DNA of 64,000 bases. It comes from an uncultured Bacteroidales bacterium. Lineage in GTDB: Bacteria; Bacteroidota; Bacteroidia; Bacteroidales; UBA932. Where the stretch lies: positions 1 through 64,000 of the forward strand of contig CALUST010000007.1 of NCBI GenBank assembly GCA_944323505.1, read 5' to 3'. Below are positions 9,908 to 19,007 of this stretch, in pieces; position 1 is the stretch's first letter, and the number at the start of each line of letters is the position of its first letter. The notes below the pieces were generated by a model. The model saw only the letters and a list, made by a program, of their open reading frames with translations, was not told the DNA's origin and made no database searches. The translations under genes and the position numbers were made by a program.

Positions 9908-10769
9908 ATGAAAACAAAATTCTTATTGTTTCTGGCCTTATTGTGCTGGGGGGCTTGAATATGCCTCGGCTCAGATAACGACAGGCACCCCATCTTCCAA
10001 GGTCATCAGAACCGGAAACCGTCCCGAAGCAGGAGATTTCGGAGTCTATCTCGGAGCGACAAGCGACATGCTCCAGGCTTTTGACAAGGATGTCAAGTTC
10101 TCGGCATTGCCTCTGCTCAATTTCAAGTACATGGTGACCGATCAGTTTGAGGCCCGTCTCGGTCTTGAACTTTACAAGAGTTCCCAGAGACTCAACGGTG
10201 ATATGCAGTCCTCAAACATGTCTGGCGACCCGATCACCCTTCCTTACAAAACCATCAATTCAAGCTCCAATGCCTTTTTCTATCCGGGCTTTGCCTACCA
10301 TTTCTCCAGCAAGAATATCCTGGACATCTATGTAGGTGCGGAGATTCCTCTTTCGGAGCAGACGGGCGTGACCATATATTCCCCTGCATCAGGAAAGCCG
10401 GACGGATTTGTCGTGGCATCGCGTACGGTCGTGTCTGTCGCGGCAGCCACGCAGGGCACAGTGGACATCTATATGTACCAGTCCTCTGATTCCGGGGATG
10501 AGATGCTTGCGGAGTGGAGGTCACAGACAGGTCTGCTCTTCACAAGGGTGACAGGTGTGGACTATTCCACATTGACCTACGGCAGCATGAAGTCCGTATA
10601 TGCAAGCGCGCTCAAGAATGTCAATGTCCCGGACATCAGGACAGACGACCTCATCATTGTCGGCACGGAGACAGGTCCTCTGCTTGCCATAAAGGTGATG
10701 GGCGTCTATGATGAATACGGCACGGAGAACGACAGGTGTGTCCTGAACATCAAATACCCTGTCTTGTGA
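9908..10769 (+). pseudogene. secreted/outer-membrane protein gene interrupted by a frameshift in a G6 tract
   Basis: ATG 9908 begins a good signal peptide (MKTKFLLFLALLCWG) that runs into TGA at 9956-9958. The reading frame starting just after, at 9948/9951, continues as LEYASAQ, an ideal signal-peptidase end, and stays open to 10769. The two frames meet exactly at a run of six G (9948-9953); five or eight G would restore one protein of about 286 residues. The mature part starts barrel-like (GDFGVYLGATSDM, FEARLGLELYKSS, LDIYVGAEIPLSE). The C-terminal ~90 residues look less like membrane strands and end KYPVL. Options are a true pseudogene, slipped-strand phase variation, or an assembly error. 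Its 3' end overlaps the convergent MATE gene by 20 bases. Confidence 0.75.
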
Positions 10770-12075
10770 GGCGTGATGTCAGGCGGCGGAAGCGGATGAA
10801 ATAGAAGATGCCGGCGGTGGTCAGCCCGACAGGGAAGCCTATCCAGATGCCTACGGCTCCGAGCCCGGCCTTGAATCCGAGCAGCCAGGCGGCAGGAATC
10901 GCTATGACATAGTAACTTATGAAAGCCATTATCATGATGGGTCGGACATCCTGTATCCCTCTGAGAGCATTGCAGAAGCATAGCTGCAGCCCGTCCCCGA
11001 ACTGGTAGGAGAACAGTACGAAAAGCAGGGACATGGCGATGGCCGTGACTTCCGGAGAGTCTGTGAACATTCCGATGATGGGATGCCTGAAAATGTATAT
11101 GACCGTACAGAAGAATACCGACACGGCGAGAATCAGGAAATACCCTTTTGCAGCATATCCTTTCACGGCACGGATGTCATTCTTCCCGTATGAGTTGCTG
11201 ACAAGGACGGATACAGCTGTGGCAAGCCCCATCATCATCATGAAACATATCTGGGATATGGTCAGAGTCACCTGGTGTGCCGCGAGTGTCGTGGCCCCGA
11301 GCCAGCCGACCATGATTGCGCTTACCGAGAATGTGGATGTCTCCATCCCGGTCTGCAAGGCGAGAGGATAGCCCAGCCCCGCCAGCCGTCTCATGCCTTG
11401 TCCTGTGACCCGTGATGAGCGGAATCCCTCCACATATTCCTTGAACCGGTTGGCTGTCAGTATGTAGGCTGCAAAGACCGCGAGCATTATGATCCGCGAG
11501 AACAGCGTGCTCAGTCCTGCCCCGAGCAGACCGAGTTCCGGAAGTCCGAGTTTGCCGTAGATGAGTACCCAGTTGCCGAAGATGTTCAGCAGGTTGCCTC
11601 CCATGAGTATCGCCATTGAGACGACAGGCTGGCATATCCCGTCCGTGAACTGTTTCAATGTGTTGAATCCCAGTGCAAACAGGGTGGAAATCCCGACCAC
11701 GATGAAATAAGGTCTGATGAGCGGCAGCAGTTCCGGCTCCTGTCCGAACCTGTCCAGGAACAGATACAGCACGGCAAGGACAACAAGTCCTGCCAGTCCG
11801 AGCAGACCGTTGACCGCCAGACTGTTCCTGACTGCGGTGCCGATGCCCTTGCTGTCTCCTCTGCCGAAAAGCGAGCCTACCACGGGCGTGAGTCCGCAGG
11901 CAAATCCCAGTTCTGTGAATATGAACAGATTGATGATGCCGTTGACGAATGATGATGCAGCCAGGTCATCGACCCCGTACCATCCTATCATTATGTTGTC
12001 GGCGAAACTCAGGATGATGACGCATGCCTGGCCGAGCATTATCGGTACTCCTATGCGGAGCAGGTCCCGTACCAT
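10750..12075 (-). CDS. MATE-family multidrug/metabolite exporter
   Basis: A 441-residue inner-membrane protein with about 12 hydrophobic segments. It shows the two-fold MATE repeat, beginning with RIGVPIMLGQACVIILSFADN and repeated near residue 230 as LGYPLALQTGMETSTFS. MATE proteins export cationic drugs or metabolites in exchange for Na+ or H+; the substrate cannot be predicted. Its ATG overlaps the TAA of the upstream S41 protease gene (TAATG), implying translational coupling. The C-terminus is cytoplasmic and basic (RFRRLTSRLTRQGI). The gene end overlaps the convergent frameshifted gene by 20 bases. Confidence 0.92.
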   Translation of the reverse strand: MVRDLLRIGVPIMLGQACVIILSFADNIMIGWYGVDDLAASSFVNGIINLFIFTELGFACGLTPVVGSLFGRGDSKGIGTAVRNSLAVNGLLGLAGLVVLAVLYLFLDRFGQEPELLPLIRPYFIVVGISTLFALGFNTLKQFTDGICQPVVSMAILMGGNLLNIFGNWVLIYGKLGLPELGLLGAGLSTLFSRIIMLAVFAAYILTANRFKEYVEGFRSSRVTGQGMRRLAGLGYPLALQTGMETSTFSVSAIMVGWLGATTLAAHQVTLTISQICFMMMMGLATAVSVLVSNSYGKNDIRAVKGYAAKGYFLILAVSVFFCTVIYIFRHPIIGMFTDSPEVTAIAMSLLFVLFSYQFGDGLQLCFCNALRGIQDVRPIMIMAFISYYVIAIPAAWLLGFKAGLGAVGIWIGFPVGLTTAGIFYFIRFRRLTSRLTRQGI

Positions 12076-13697
12076 TATTCGATGCTGATCATCGGGGATA
12101 CGAGAGCCTTTCTGAGCTGGTCATCATATCTCAGGGCGATCTTCACCCCTGCTTCCTGGTACCAGTACCTGACGGCCAGTTCCTCTTCAATGAAAGGTAT
12201 TATCTCGTCCTTCTTGAGTCTTATGAACCTTTCCTTGTCCATGTCAATGGCCTTTTCGAGGGCGTCTATCTCGCCTTTCATAGACTCTGCCAGCCCGTCT
12301 TTCTCCAGTTCCTTCTTCATCTGGTCGAAAAGCGTCTTCGCGCTGCTCCTGTAATCGAATTCCTGCGTCTTGGCGAAAGCGATGAAGTCCTCAAAGTCCT
12401 CATCGGAGAAATGAAAATCCTCCACGGCCGGGATGCTGTCATGCTCCCTTACATATTTCAGCACATAATTGTCGATTATTCCTGAAAGTACGAGAGAGTA
12501 CACGAGCCTGCTGTATTCCGGGGATTCGATGCTGACATCCGGTGTGATGCCTCCGCCGTCGCGTACCGTCCTTCCATGGGCAGTCCTGAATTCGCTTGTC
12601 AGCGAGTCAGGGATGTGCCCGACGCTTCCGTCTGCATTCCTGTGGCTGTAGTCAATCGCCTGTACGCACCTTCCGCTCGGGGTGTAGTATTTGGCCGTAG
12701 TCACTTTCAGCTGACCGTTGTATGTGATCGGACGGATTGACTGCACAAGCCCTTTGCCGTATGTGCGCTGTCCCATGATCGTGCCTCTGTCGAGATCCTG
12801 GATGGCGCCTGAGACAATCTCCGAAGATGATGCCGAACCTGAGTCCACCATCACAATCAGAGGCATCATGGTGTCAAGAGGCTCCGATGTAGTCCTGTAT
12901 TCCCGGAAAGAAGCGGTTGAATTGCCTTTTGAAGTGACCACAAGCGAACCCTTCGGCACGAACAGCGACACAATTTCTATCGCCTCGTTCATGAGTCCGC
13001 CGCCGTTCCCTCTCAGATCGAGCACGAGTCTTTTCATACCCTGACCTTTCAGACTAAGGCAACTGTCGCGTATGGCCTTGGACACGTTCTCCGTGAATCC
13101 TGACTGTCTGATGTATCCAGTGGTGTCGTCAATCATTCCTGCATATTCCACATCCGGTATGTGGATTCTCTCGCGGACTATCGCCACGTCCACTGTGTCG
13201 CCTCCGCGCACTTTCCTGACCTTGAACTTCACGGTGGTGCCGGGCTTGCCTTTCATCCTGTCGCTGCTTTCGGAGGCGGTGAGTCCCTTGGTGGGAGTCC
13301 CGTCTATTGAGATGATCTCATCCCCGCACACAAGCCCGTTCTTGTATGCCGGGGAGCCGAAATACGGCTCGTTTATCACGACATTGCTGTCGACCTGCTT
13401 GTAGATGATGGCCCCGATGCCGCCGTATGTCTTGGAGAGCATCATTTCAAGATCCTCGTTATCCTCTTCCGGTATGTATACGGTATATGGGTCAAGGTCT
13501 TCGAGCATGGCATTGATGCCGGCTGTCATCATCCTGTCGAGAGGCAGGGAGTCTACGTATGACCTGTTCAGTTCCTTGAGTATGGAATTCTCTATTTCAA
13601 CCCATTGCCCGAGCCTGAAACTCCTGGACTGCGACAGCCCGGGAAGCGAGAGTGCGGACATGAGGATTACTGACAATATGACTCTTGAAGTTTTCAT
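12075..13697 (-). CDS. S41-family C-terminal processing peptidase (CtpA-like)
   Basis: The start at 13697 gives a signal peptide (MKTSRVILSVILMSALSLPG) and 540 residues; an in-frame codon further upstream would put non-signal sequence first. Order: signal, helical region, PDZ domain (~88-175, with GGIGAIIYK and GDEIISIDG), then the S41 catalytic core with LDLRGNGGG (227-234), the nucleophile region DSGSASSSEI (285-294) and general-base Lys315 in TYGKGLVQS. The C-terminal ~150 residues are charged and helical. It acts in the periplasm, trimming C-termini of envelope proteins. It is the first gene of a two-gene operon with the MATE exporter. Confidence 0.93.
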   Translation of the reverse strand: MKTSRVILSVILMSALSLPGLSQSRSFRLGQWVEIENSILKELNRSYVDSLPLDRMMTAGINAMLEDLDPYTVYIPEEDNEDLEMMLSKTYGGIGAIIYKQVDSNVVINEPYFGSPAYKNGLVCGDEIISIDGTPTKGLTASESSDRMKGKPGTTVKFKVRKVRGGDTVDVAIVRERIHIPDVEYAGMIDDTTGYIRQSGFTENVSKAIRDSCLSLKGQGMKRLVLDLRGNGGGLMNEAIEIVSLFVPKGSLVVTSKGNSTASFREYRTTSEPLDTMMPLIVMVDSGSASSSEIVSGAIQDLDRGTIMGQRTYGKGLVQSIRPITYNGQLKVTTAKYYTPSGRCVQAIDYSHRNADGSVGHIPDSLTSEFRTAHGRTVRDGGGITPDVSIESPEYSRLVYSLVLSGIIDNYVLKYVREHDSIPAVEDFHFSDEDFEDFIAFAKTQEFDYRSSAKTLFDQMKKELEKDGLAESMKGEIDALEKAIDMDKERFIRLKKDEIIPFIEEELAVRYWYQEAGVKIALRYDDQLRKALVSPMISIE

Positions 13698-13754
13698 ATC
13701 GGTATAAATCGCTAAAAATTCATGCGGCGGTGCAGTGCCGCAAAAGGCAAACCA

Positions 13755-13762
13755 CAAAGATA
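13755..13762 (-). promoter_or_regulatory. -7 box (TATCTTTG) for the ctpA-like gene
   Basis: Minus-strand match to TAnnTTTG, 58 bases before the ATG at 13697. It lies just beside the divergent rdgB promoter, so the two promoters are nearly back to back. Confidence 0.55.
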
Positions 13763-13769
13763 GGAAAAA

Positions 13770-13800
13770 TTTGCGGATAATCGATTATTTAATACCTTTG
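13770..13800 (+). promoter_or_regulatory. consensus promoter for rdgB-recO
   Basis: TTTG at 13770-13773, a 19-base spacer and TACCTTTG at 13793-13800, a full consensus match. The rdgB ATG is 38 bases downstream. Confidence 0.8.
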
Positions 13801-13838
13801 CACCCGATTTATAGAAATGAAATATTAAGCAGTTGATT

Positions 13839-14471
13839 ATGAAAATCGTATTTGCAACGGGCAATGGCGGAAAACTGCGTGAAGCATCGGAAATCCTTGG
13901 CAGGGGCTTTGAGCTCGTTACCCCTGAGAAGGCTGGAATCGGAGAAGAGATTCCGGAGACTGGAAAGACTTTGAAGGCCAATTCTGTACAGAAGGCCGAA
14001 TATGTCTGGAACAAATGTGGGATGACCTGTTTTGCAGATGACACAGGTCTTGAGGTTGATGCACTTGGCGGTGCTCCGGGGGTCTATACGGCCAGATATG
14101 CCGGGGACGACAAGGATTTTAACAAGAATATGGACAAACTGCTCTACGAACTGTCCGTGCTGGAGACCGAAGCCTCAATGGCAGCCGCTTCCGGTCTGAA
14201 AGTCAAGAAAGTATCCCGCCGGGCCAGGTTCAGGAGTGTCATTACCCTCATAATAGACGGGGAGAAGCACATTTTTGAAGGGACGCTCGAAGGTGTCATC
14301 GCGCGAGAGAAATCAGGAAACGGAGGGTTCGGCTATGATCCGGTCTTTATTGCGGACGAGTTCCCTGACAAGACCCTTGCAGAGATTACCGAGGAGCAGA
14401 AAAACTCTATTTCCCACAGGGGTAAGGCCTTGAGGGCGATGGCTGAGTATCTTAAGAGCCTCAATCTTTAA
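13839..14471 (+). CDS. rdgB: XTP/dITP diphosphatase (Ham1/RdgB)
   Basis: ATG 13839 is preferred to a TTG two codons upstream because it gives the canonical N-terminus MKIVFATGNGGKLREASEIL. The 210-residue protein has the family marks: TGNGGK for nucleotide binding, FADDTGLEVDALGGAPGVY in the centre, and GFGYDPVF and ISHRGKAL near the end. It hydrolyses non-canonical purine nucleoside triphosphates (XTP, dITP, ITP) to monophosphates, keeping them out of DNA and RNA. A short insert (~115-135, AASGLKVKKVSRR) replaces a usually shorter loop. recO follows after 13 bases, so the two form a genome-maintenance operon. Confidence 0.96.
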   Translation: MKIVFATGNGGKLREASEILGRGFELVTPEKAGIGEEIPETGKTLKANSVQKAEYVWNKCGMTCFADDTGLEVDALGGAPGVYTARYAGDDKDFNKNMDKLLYELSVLETEASMAAASGLKVKKVSRRARFRSVITLIIDGEKHIFEGTLEGVIAREKSGNGGFGYDPVFIADEFPDKTLAEITEEQKNSISHRGKALRAMAEYLKSLNL

Positions 14472-14484
14472 TAATATCAGACGT

Positions 14485-15138
14485 ATGAAAGTCTCTTCGG
14501 AACTGATAGTCCTGCATACTACCAAATTCGGAGAGAATTCTGTTGTCGTGCATACCCTGAGCCGTGAATACGGCCGGAGAAGTTTCCTTGTGAAAGGGCT
14601 TGGAAGGAAGTCTTCCATGTCCCTATTCCTTCCCATGAATATATTGGAGGCGGAAATCATCGAATCTCCCAAGGCAAGGTTGTACACGGCTACGAGGATT
14701 GTCGTCAGCAGCCCTCTCACCGGCGTAAGGAACAGTCTTTACAAGAATTCCATCACCTTGTTCCTGAGTGAGGTGCTCTACAGGGTGGTCAAGGACGGGG
14801 CTATGGAGCCGGGGCTTTTTGAATGGTGCAAAAGGAGCATCCTGCTTCTTGATGCCATGGAGTCGGATTTCAGTAATTTCCATATCCGTTTCCTGCTGGA
14901 GCTCGCGGTGACGCTCGGCTTCAGTCCGGAGCCTGAGGATTTCGCCCCGTTCACGGCGGAGAACCAAGGACTTATGGAGCGGTTTCTGAAATCGTCCTTC
15001 TCCGAATCAATGCTCATCCCCCTGTCCGGGGAGTTGAGGAACGAGCTCGCGGAAGACATCCTGCGCTACATCGAGTATCACAGCGAATCATCTGTCAATG
15101 TCAATTCACTTAAAGTCCTCAGGGAACTGTTCAGATGA
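14485..15138 (+). CDS. recO: DNA repair protein RecO
   Basis: A 217-residue protein, slightly short for the family. The N-terminal OB-fold starts SSELIVLHTTKFGENSVVVHTLS and continues GRRSFLVKGLGRK. The helical C-terminal part has LLELAVTLGFSPEPEDF. I see no zinc-binding Cys4 cluster. RecO loads RecA on SSB-coated single-stranded DNA with RecR in the RecF pathway. It shares a transcript with rdgB. Confidence 0.9.
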   Translation: MKVSSELIVLHTTKFGENSVVVHTLSREYGRRSFLVKGLGRKSSMSLFLPMNILEAEIIESPKARLYTATRIVVSSPLTGVRNSLYKNSITLFLSEVLYRVVKDGAMEPGLFEWCKRSILLLDAMESDFSNFHIRFLLELAVTLGFSPEPEDFAPFTAENQGLMERFLKSSFSESMLIPLSGELRNELAEDILRYIEYHSESSVNVNSLKVLRELFR

Positions 15139-15157
15139 ATTTCTTGAAAGAAATTCG

Positions 15158-15165
15158 TAAATTTG
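15158..15165 (+). promoter_or_regulatory. -7 box (TAAATTTG) for the GH3 gene
   Basis: Matches TAnnTTTG, 47 bases before the GH3 ATG. A TTG at the ideal -33 distance is missing. Confidence 0.5.
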
Positions 15166-15212
15166 TACGGCTCTTTTGCCTGACAGGACTTTAACTTAAA
15201 ATCATATTGACA

Positions 15213-17435
15213 ATGAAGATGTATTATATCATTGCCGGACTTGCCATGGCCACAGCACCGCTTGCGGCACAGACTCCGGCGTATCTTGACGAGACCAGAC
15301 CGATTGAGGAACGTGTCGAGGATGCCTTGGGCAGAATGACTCTTGAAGAGAAAATCGGCATGATTCATGCGCAGTCCAAATTCAGTTCCCCGGGAGTCGC
15401 AAGACTCGGCATCCCTGAAATATGGACTACCGACGGCCCGCACGGTATCAGGGCTGAAGTCCGTTGGGACGAATGGGACCAGGCTGGGTGGACAAATGAT
15501 TCATGTGTGGCCTTCCCTGCGCTGACCTGTCTTGCCGCCACATGGGACAGGAATCTCTCGGAACTTTACGGCAGGAGTCTCGGAGAGGAGGCCAGGTACA
15601 GGAACAAGGCTGTTGTTCTCGGTCCGGGAGTGAATATCTATCGTACTCCGCTCAACGGGCGCAATTTCGAATATATGGGCGAGGACCCGTATCTTGCAGG
15701 GCAGATGGTGGTGCCGTATGTGAAAGGCATGCAGTCTGTCGGGGTGGCGTCCTGCGTCAAGCATTTCGCCCTGAACAACCACGAGGTCAACAGGCACAAT
15801 ACCAATGTCATCGTGGATGACAGGACATTGTACGAGATATATCTCCCGGCTTTCAAGGCTGCCGTGGTTGACGGCGGGGCATGGTCCATAATGGGGTCGT
15901 ACAATCTGTACCGCGACCGTCACTGCTGCCACAATGAATACACTCTCAACAGGATTCTGCGGGACGAATGGGGTTTTGACGGTGTCGTCATCTCTGACTG
16001 GGGAGGGACCCACAATACGGATCAGGCTATAACAGGCGGGCTTGACCTGGAGTTCGGCACATGGACTGACGGGCTCAGTGCAGGCGGTAGGAATGCCTAT
16101 GACAATTATTTCCTTGCCGCCCCTTATCTTGAAAAGATCCGTAAAGGGGAAGTAGGGACCGAAGAACTTGACGAGAAAGTGCGCAGGGTGCTGACACTTG
16201 CATACAGGACTGTCATGGACAGGACCAGACCGTTCGGGAGCAAGTGCTCGGAGGCGCATTATGCCGCAGCCAGAAAGATTGGTGCAGAAGGCATCGTGCT
16301 TCTGAAAAATGAGGGAGGGCTGCTCCCGATGAATGTTGAGGAAGGGACAAGGATACTGGTAGTAGGAGAGAATGCTGTCAAGATGATGACTGTCGGCGGC
16401 GGAAGCTCGTCTCTGAAGGTCCAGAGGGAAATCTCCCCGCTGGAGGGCATAGAGGAACGGTTCGGGAACATCGCCGAGGTGTCGTATGAAAGAGGATATG
16501 TCGGTGATGTGAACGGGGAGTACAACGGGGTCACCACCGGGCAGGATCTTCGAGAGAGCCGTCCGGCGGAGCAGCTGATTGCGGATGCCGTGGCACAGGC
16601 AAAGGATGCGGACTATGTGATATATGTCGGAGGTCTGAACAAGAGTAACCATCAGGACTGTGAGAATACAGACCGCAGAGGTCTCGGGCTGCCATACGGG
16701 CAGGATGCCGTGATAGAGGCTCTTGCTGCTGCGACTGACAGGCTCATCGTTGTGAACATATCCGGCAACGCAGTGGCTATGCCATGGATTGACGAGGTTC
16801 CTGCCGTGTTGCAGGCATGGTACATCGGATCCGAGGCGGGACATTCCATTGCGGATGTGCTTTCCGGTGATGTCAATCCGTCAGGGAAACTGCCGTTCAC
16901 ATTCCCGGCAAGGCTTGAGGATGTGCCTGCCCATATTTTCGGGGACTATACAGGAGTCGCGTCATCAGACACCGTGGACATTGAATACAAGGACGGCATG
17001 AATGTCGGATACAGGTGGACTGACCGCCAGAAGAAGACAAGGCCTCTGTTCGCTTTCGGACACGGTCTGAGTTATACCGAATTTGAATACGGCGAGCCGT
17101 ATCTGGACAGCAGCGTGATGACCGCTGACGGGACAGTGACAGTAAGTGTCGAGGTCACTAATACCGGTGGACGTGCCGGTCAGGAGGTCGTGCAGATGTA
17201 CATCGGTGACAGGAAATCTTCCCTGCCGAGACCTCTGAAAGAACTGAAAGGATTCTGCAAGGTGAGCCTGGCTCCGGGTGAGAGCAAGGTCGTCTCATTT
17301 GTCATTGACAGGGAGGCTCTTTCATTCTTCGACCCGGACAGGCATGAATGGGTGGCCGAGCCGGGAAGATTCGACGTCTATCTGGCATCAGCCTCTGATG
17401 ATGTCAGAGGAAAGGTCTCCTTTGAATTGGAATAA
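15213..17435 (+). CDS. glycoside hydrolase family 3 (beta-glucosidase/xylosidase-like)
   Basis: The start at 15213 gives a signal peptide (MKMYYIIAGLAMATAPLAAQ) and 740 residues, so the enzyme is exported, probably to the periplasm. GH3 order is clear. The TIM-barrel-like N-domain has TTDGPHGIR, CVKHFALNNHE and the nucleophile Asp262 in VISDWGG. An alpha/beta sandwich domain follows (AEGIVLLKNEGGLLPMN, VGGGSSSL), then a C-terminal fibronectin-III-like domain (VSVEVTNTGGRAGQEVVQMYIGD). GH3 enzymes release terminal beta-linked glucose, xylose or related sugars from oligosaccharides. The nearby sulfatase, sugar permeases and ROK kinase fit sugar scavenging. Substrate is not predictable here. Confidence 0.93.
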   Translation: MKMYYIIAGLAMATAPLAAQTPAYLDETRPIEERVEDALGRMTLEEKIGMIHAQSKFSSPGVARLGIPEIWTTDGPHGIRAEVRWDEWDQAGWTNDSCVAFPALTCLAATWDRNLSELYGRSLGEEARYRNKAVVLGPGVNIYRTPLNGRNFEYMGEDPYLAGQMVVPYVKGMQSVGVASCVKHFALNNHEVNRHNTNVIVDDRTLYEIYLPAFKAAVVDGGAWSIMGSYNLYRDRHCCHNEYTLNRILRDEWGFDGVVISDWGGTHNTDQAITGGLDLEFGTWTDGLSAGGRNAYDNYFLAAPYLEKIRKGEVGTEELDEKVRRVLTLAYRTVMDRTRPFGSKCSEAHYAAARKIGAEGIVLLKNEGGLLPMNVEEGTRILVVGENAVKMMTVGGGSSSLKVQREISPLEGIEERFGNIAEVSYERGYVGDVNGEYNGVTTGQDLRESRPAEQLIADAVAQAKDADYVIYVGGLNKSNHQDCENTDRRGLGLPYGQDAVIEALAAATDRLIVVNISGNAVAMPWIDEVPAVLQAWYIGSEAGHSIADVLSGDVNPSGKLPFTFPARLEDVPAHIFGDYTGVASSDTVDIEYKDGMNVGYRWTDRQKKTRPLFAFGHGLSYTEFEYGEPYLDSSVMTADGTVTVSVEVTNTGGRAGQEVVQMYIGDRKSSLPRPLKELKGFCKVSLAPGESKVVSFVIDREALSFFDPDRHEWVAEPGRFDVYLASASDDVRGKVSFELE

Positions 17436-17466
17436 AAGTAATGCAGGTGATTGAGGATAGTCAATA

Positions 17467-18897
17467 TTATATCCCGAAATTGAAGATATCTGACGGTGTC
17501 CTTGCCTCCTGCATGATGTCATGCAGTTCATCTGCCATTTCCGGATATTCCGCTGCGACATCGTGCTGCTCTGCAGGGTCATCGGCGAGATTGTAGAGCT
17601 GCATCTCACCGCCTTTGGACAGATTGTATATCACACCTTTCCAGTCTCCTTTGAGGACAGCCTGCCTTCCTCCGCTCTCGTGGAACTCCCAGTAGAGATA
17701 TTCGTGCTCCTGCTGGACTCCCTTGCCTGTGAGGGTAGGCAGGTATGAGATGCCGTCAGTCTGTACAGGTCCGTATGGCGTGTCCTGTCCTGCCGCATCC
17801 GCCCCGATGATGTCTGCCAGGGTCGGCATGAAGTCCCAGAATGCAGATATGTGGTCTGTAGTGCTGCCCGGGACAGTCCTGTCCGGCCATCTTACTATCA
17901 TAGGCACCCGTATGCCTCCTTCGTAGAGGTCCCGTTTGAGTCCTCTCAGCCCTGCATTGCTGTTGAAATAGCGCGGGTCGGCGCCTCCTTCGATATGCGG
18001 CCCGTTGTCAGATGTGAAGATGATGATGGTGTTGTCGGCTATGCCTGCAGCCTCGACTGCTTCGACTATCTCTCCGACCTGCCTGTCAAGGAGGCTCACC
18101 ATTGCGGCGAATGCCGCGTGCGGATGCTCCTGGGAGCCGTATCCTCCAATCTTGTATTGCGGGCAGCCGCTGTCACATCCCTTGAAGACCTTTTCAGGCT
18201 CAAGTTGTCCGATGAAAGGCTCTGTCTCACTGTCCGGAAGTTTCAGTTCGGCATGGGGCAGGGTGGTGGTGTACATCATGAGGAACGGCTGCCCGCTGTT
18301 CTCCCTTATGAATTCCAGGGCCTTGTCGTGTATCAGATAAGGAGCATATTCGTCTTCTTTGCTTCCTGAATTGCCATCAAGGATGATTTTCTTCCCGTTG
18401 TGCCAGAGATGGTGCGGATAGTAGCTGTGTGCGAGCCTCTGGCAGTTGTATCCGAAGAATTCGTCGACACCCTGGTTCTCCGGAGCGCCTTCTGTCCCTG
18501 GAGCCCCGAGACCCCATTTCCCGAATACTCCTGTAGTATATCCGTGCCCGCTGACCATCCTGAATATGTTCCAGGTGTCTGCCGGTAGAGGGTACTGTCC
18601 CTCTTCAGGGCATTCCTTGTTGCCACGGATAGGAGTGTGTCCCGTATGCAGTCCTGTCAGAAGTGAAGAGCGTGACGGTGCGCTGACGGAAGAGCCTGCA
18701 TAATGTCTTGTGAATACCATGCCTTCAGAGGCGAGCCTGTCTATGTTCGGGGTCTCGAACCTTTCCTGCCCGGTGTATCCGAGATCCCCGTAGCCGAGGT
18801 CGTCTGCCAGGATGAATATGATGTTCGGGGTTGTGTTGTCTTTTGAACATGAGAGCAGCGGGAGTGCCGCCATTCCGAGAGCGAGAAATCTGTTCAT
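17467..18897 (-). CDS. serine-type sulfatase (lipoprotein)
   Basis: A 476-residue protein with a lipoprotein-like leader (MNRFLALGMAALPLLSC, lipid Cys17), so probably periplasmic or membrane-anchored. It carries metal ligands in NIIFILADDLGYGDLGY and the sulfatase signature SAPSRSSLLTG, with Ser72 in place of the more common Cys. This means the formylglycine would have to be made by an anaerobic radical-SAM maturase (anSME), not encoded in this window. Further conserved parts are GKWGLG and IIIFTSDNGPH. It removes sulfate esters from host or algal glycans. Regiospecificity is unknown. It is convergent with the GH3 gene. Confidence 0.92.
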   Translation of the reverse strand: MNRFLALGMAALPLLSCSKDNTTPNIIFILADDLGYGDLGYTGQERFETPNIDRLASEGMVFTRHYAGSSVSAPSRSSLLTGLHTGHTPIRGNKECPEEGQYPLPADTWNIFRMVSGHGYTTGVFGKWGLGAPGTEGAPENQGVDEFFGYNCQRLAHSYYPHHLWHNGKKIILDGNSGSKEDEYAPYLIHDKALEFIRENSGQPFLMMYTTTLPHAELKLPDSETEPFIGQLEPEKVFKGCDSGCPQYKIGGYGSQEHPHAAFAAMVSLLDRQVGEIVEAVEAAGIADNTIIIFTSDNGPHIEGGADPRYFNSNAGLRGLKRDLYEGGIRVPMIVRWPDRTVPGSTTDHISAFWDFMPTLADIIGADAAGQDTPYGPVQTDGISYLPTLTGKGVQQEHEYLYWEFHESGGRQAVLKGDWKGVIYNLSKGGEMQLYNLADDPAEQHDVAAEYPEMADELHDIMQEARTPSDIFNFGI

Positions 18898-18945
18898 GAT
18901 GGTGCCGTCTTAGTCTTGAATTGAATGAATCGGATAAATGAATGA

Positions 18946-18980
18946 AGGGGCGGACTCCCGTTTCCATGAAGCCTGCCCCT
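18946..18980 (-). terminator. weak hairpin downstream of rubredoxin
   Basis: AGGGGC and GCCCCT pair around a 23-base loop on the minus strand, between rubredoxin and the sulfatase gene. There is no strong T-run after it, so it may be an attenuator or chance structure. Confidence 0.3.
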
Positions 18981-19007
18981 CATCAGCTGTTGTCATCGGC
19001 GGAATGG

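Noticed and set aside
9945-9960. Programmed ribosomal frameshift at the G tract
   Set aside because: A +1 shift would be needed and no known shift signal (such as a CTT-TGA type site or nearby stimulatory element) is present; homopolymer length change is simpler.
15501-16844. A 447-codon minus-strand frame inside the GH3 gene
   Set aside because: Antisense shadow of a well-conserved enzyme; Cys/His/Pro-rich with no motif.
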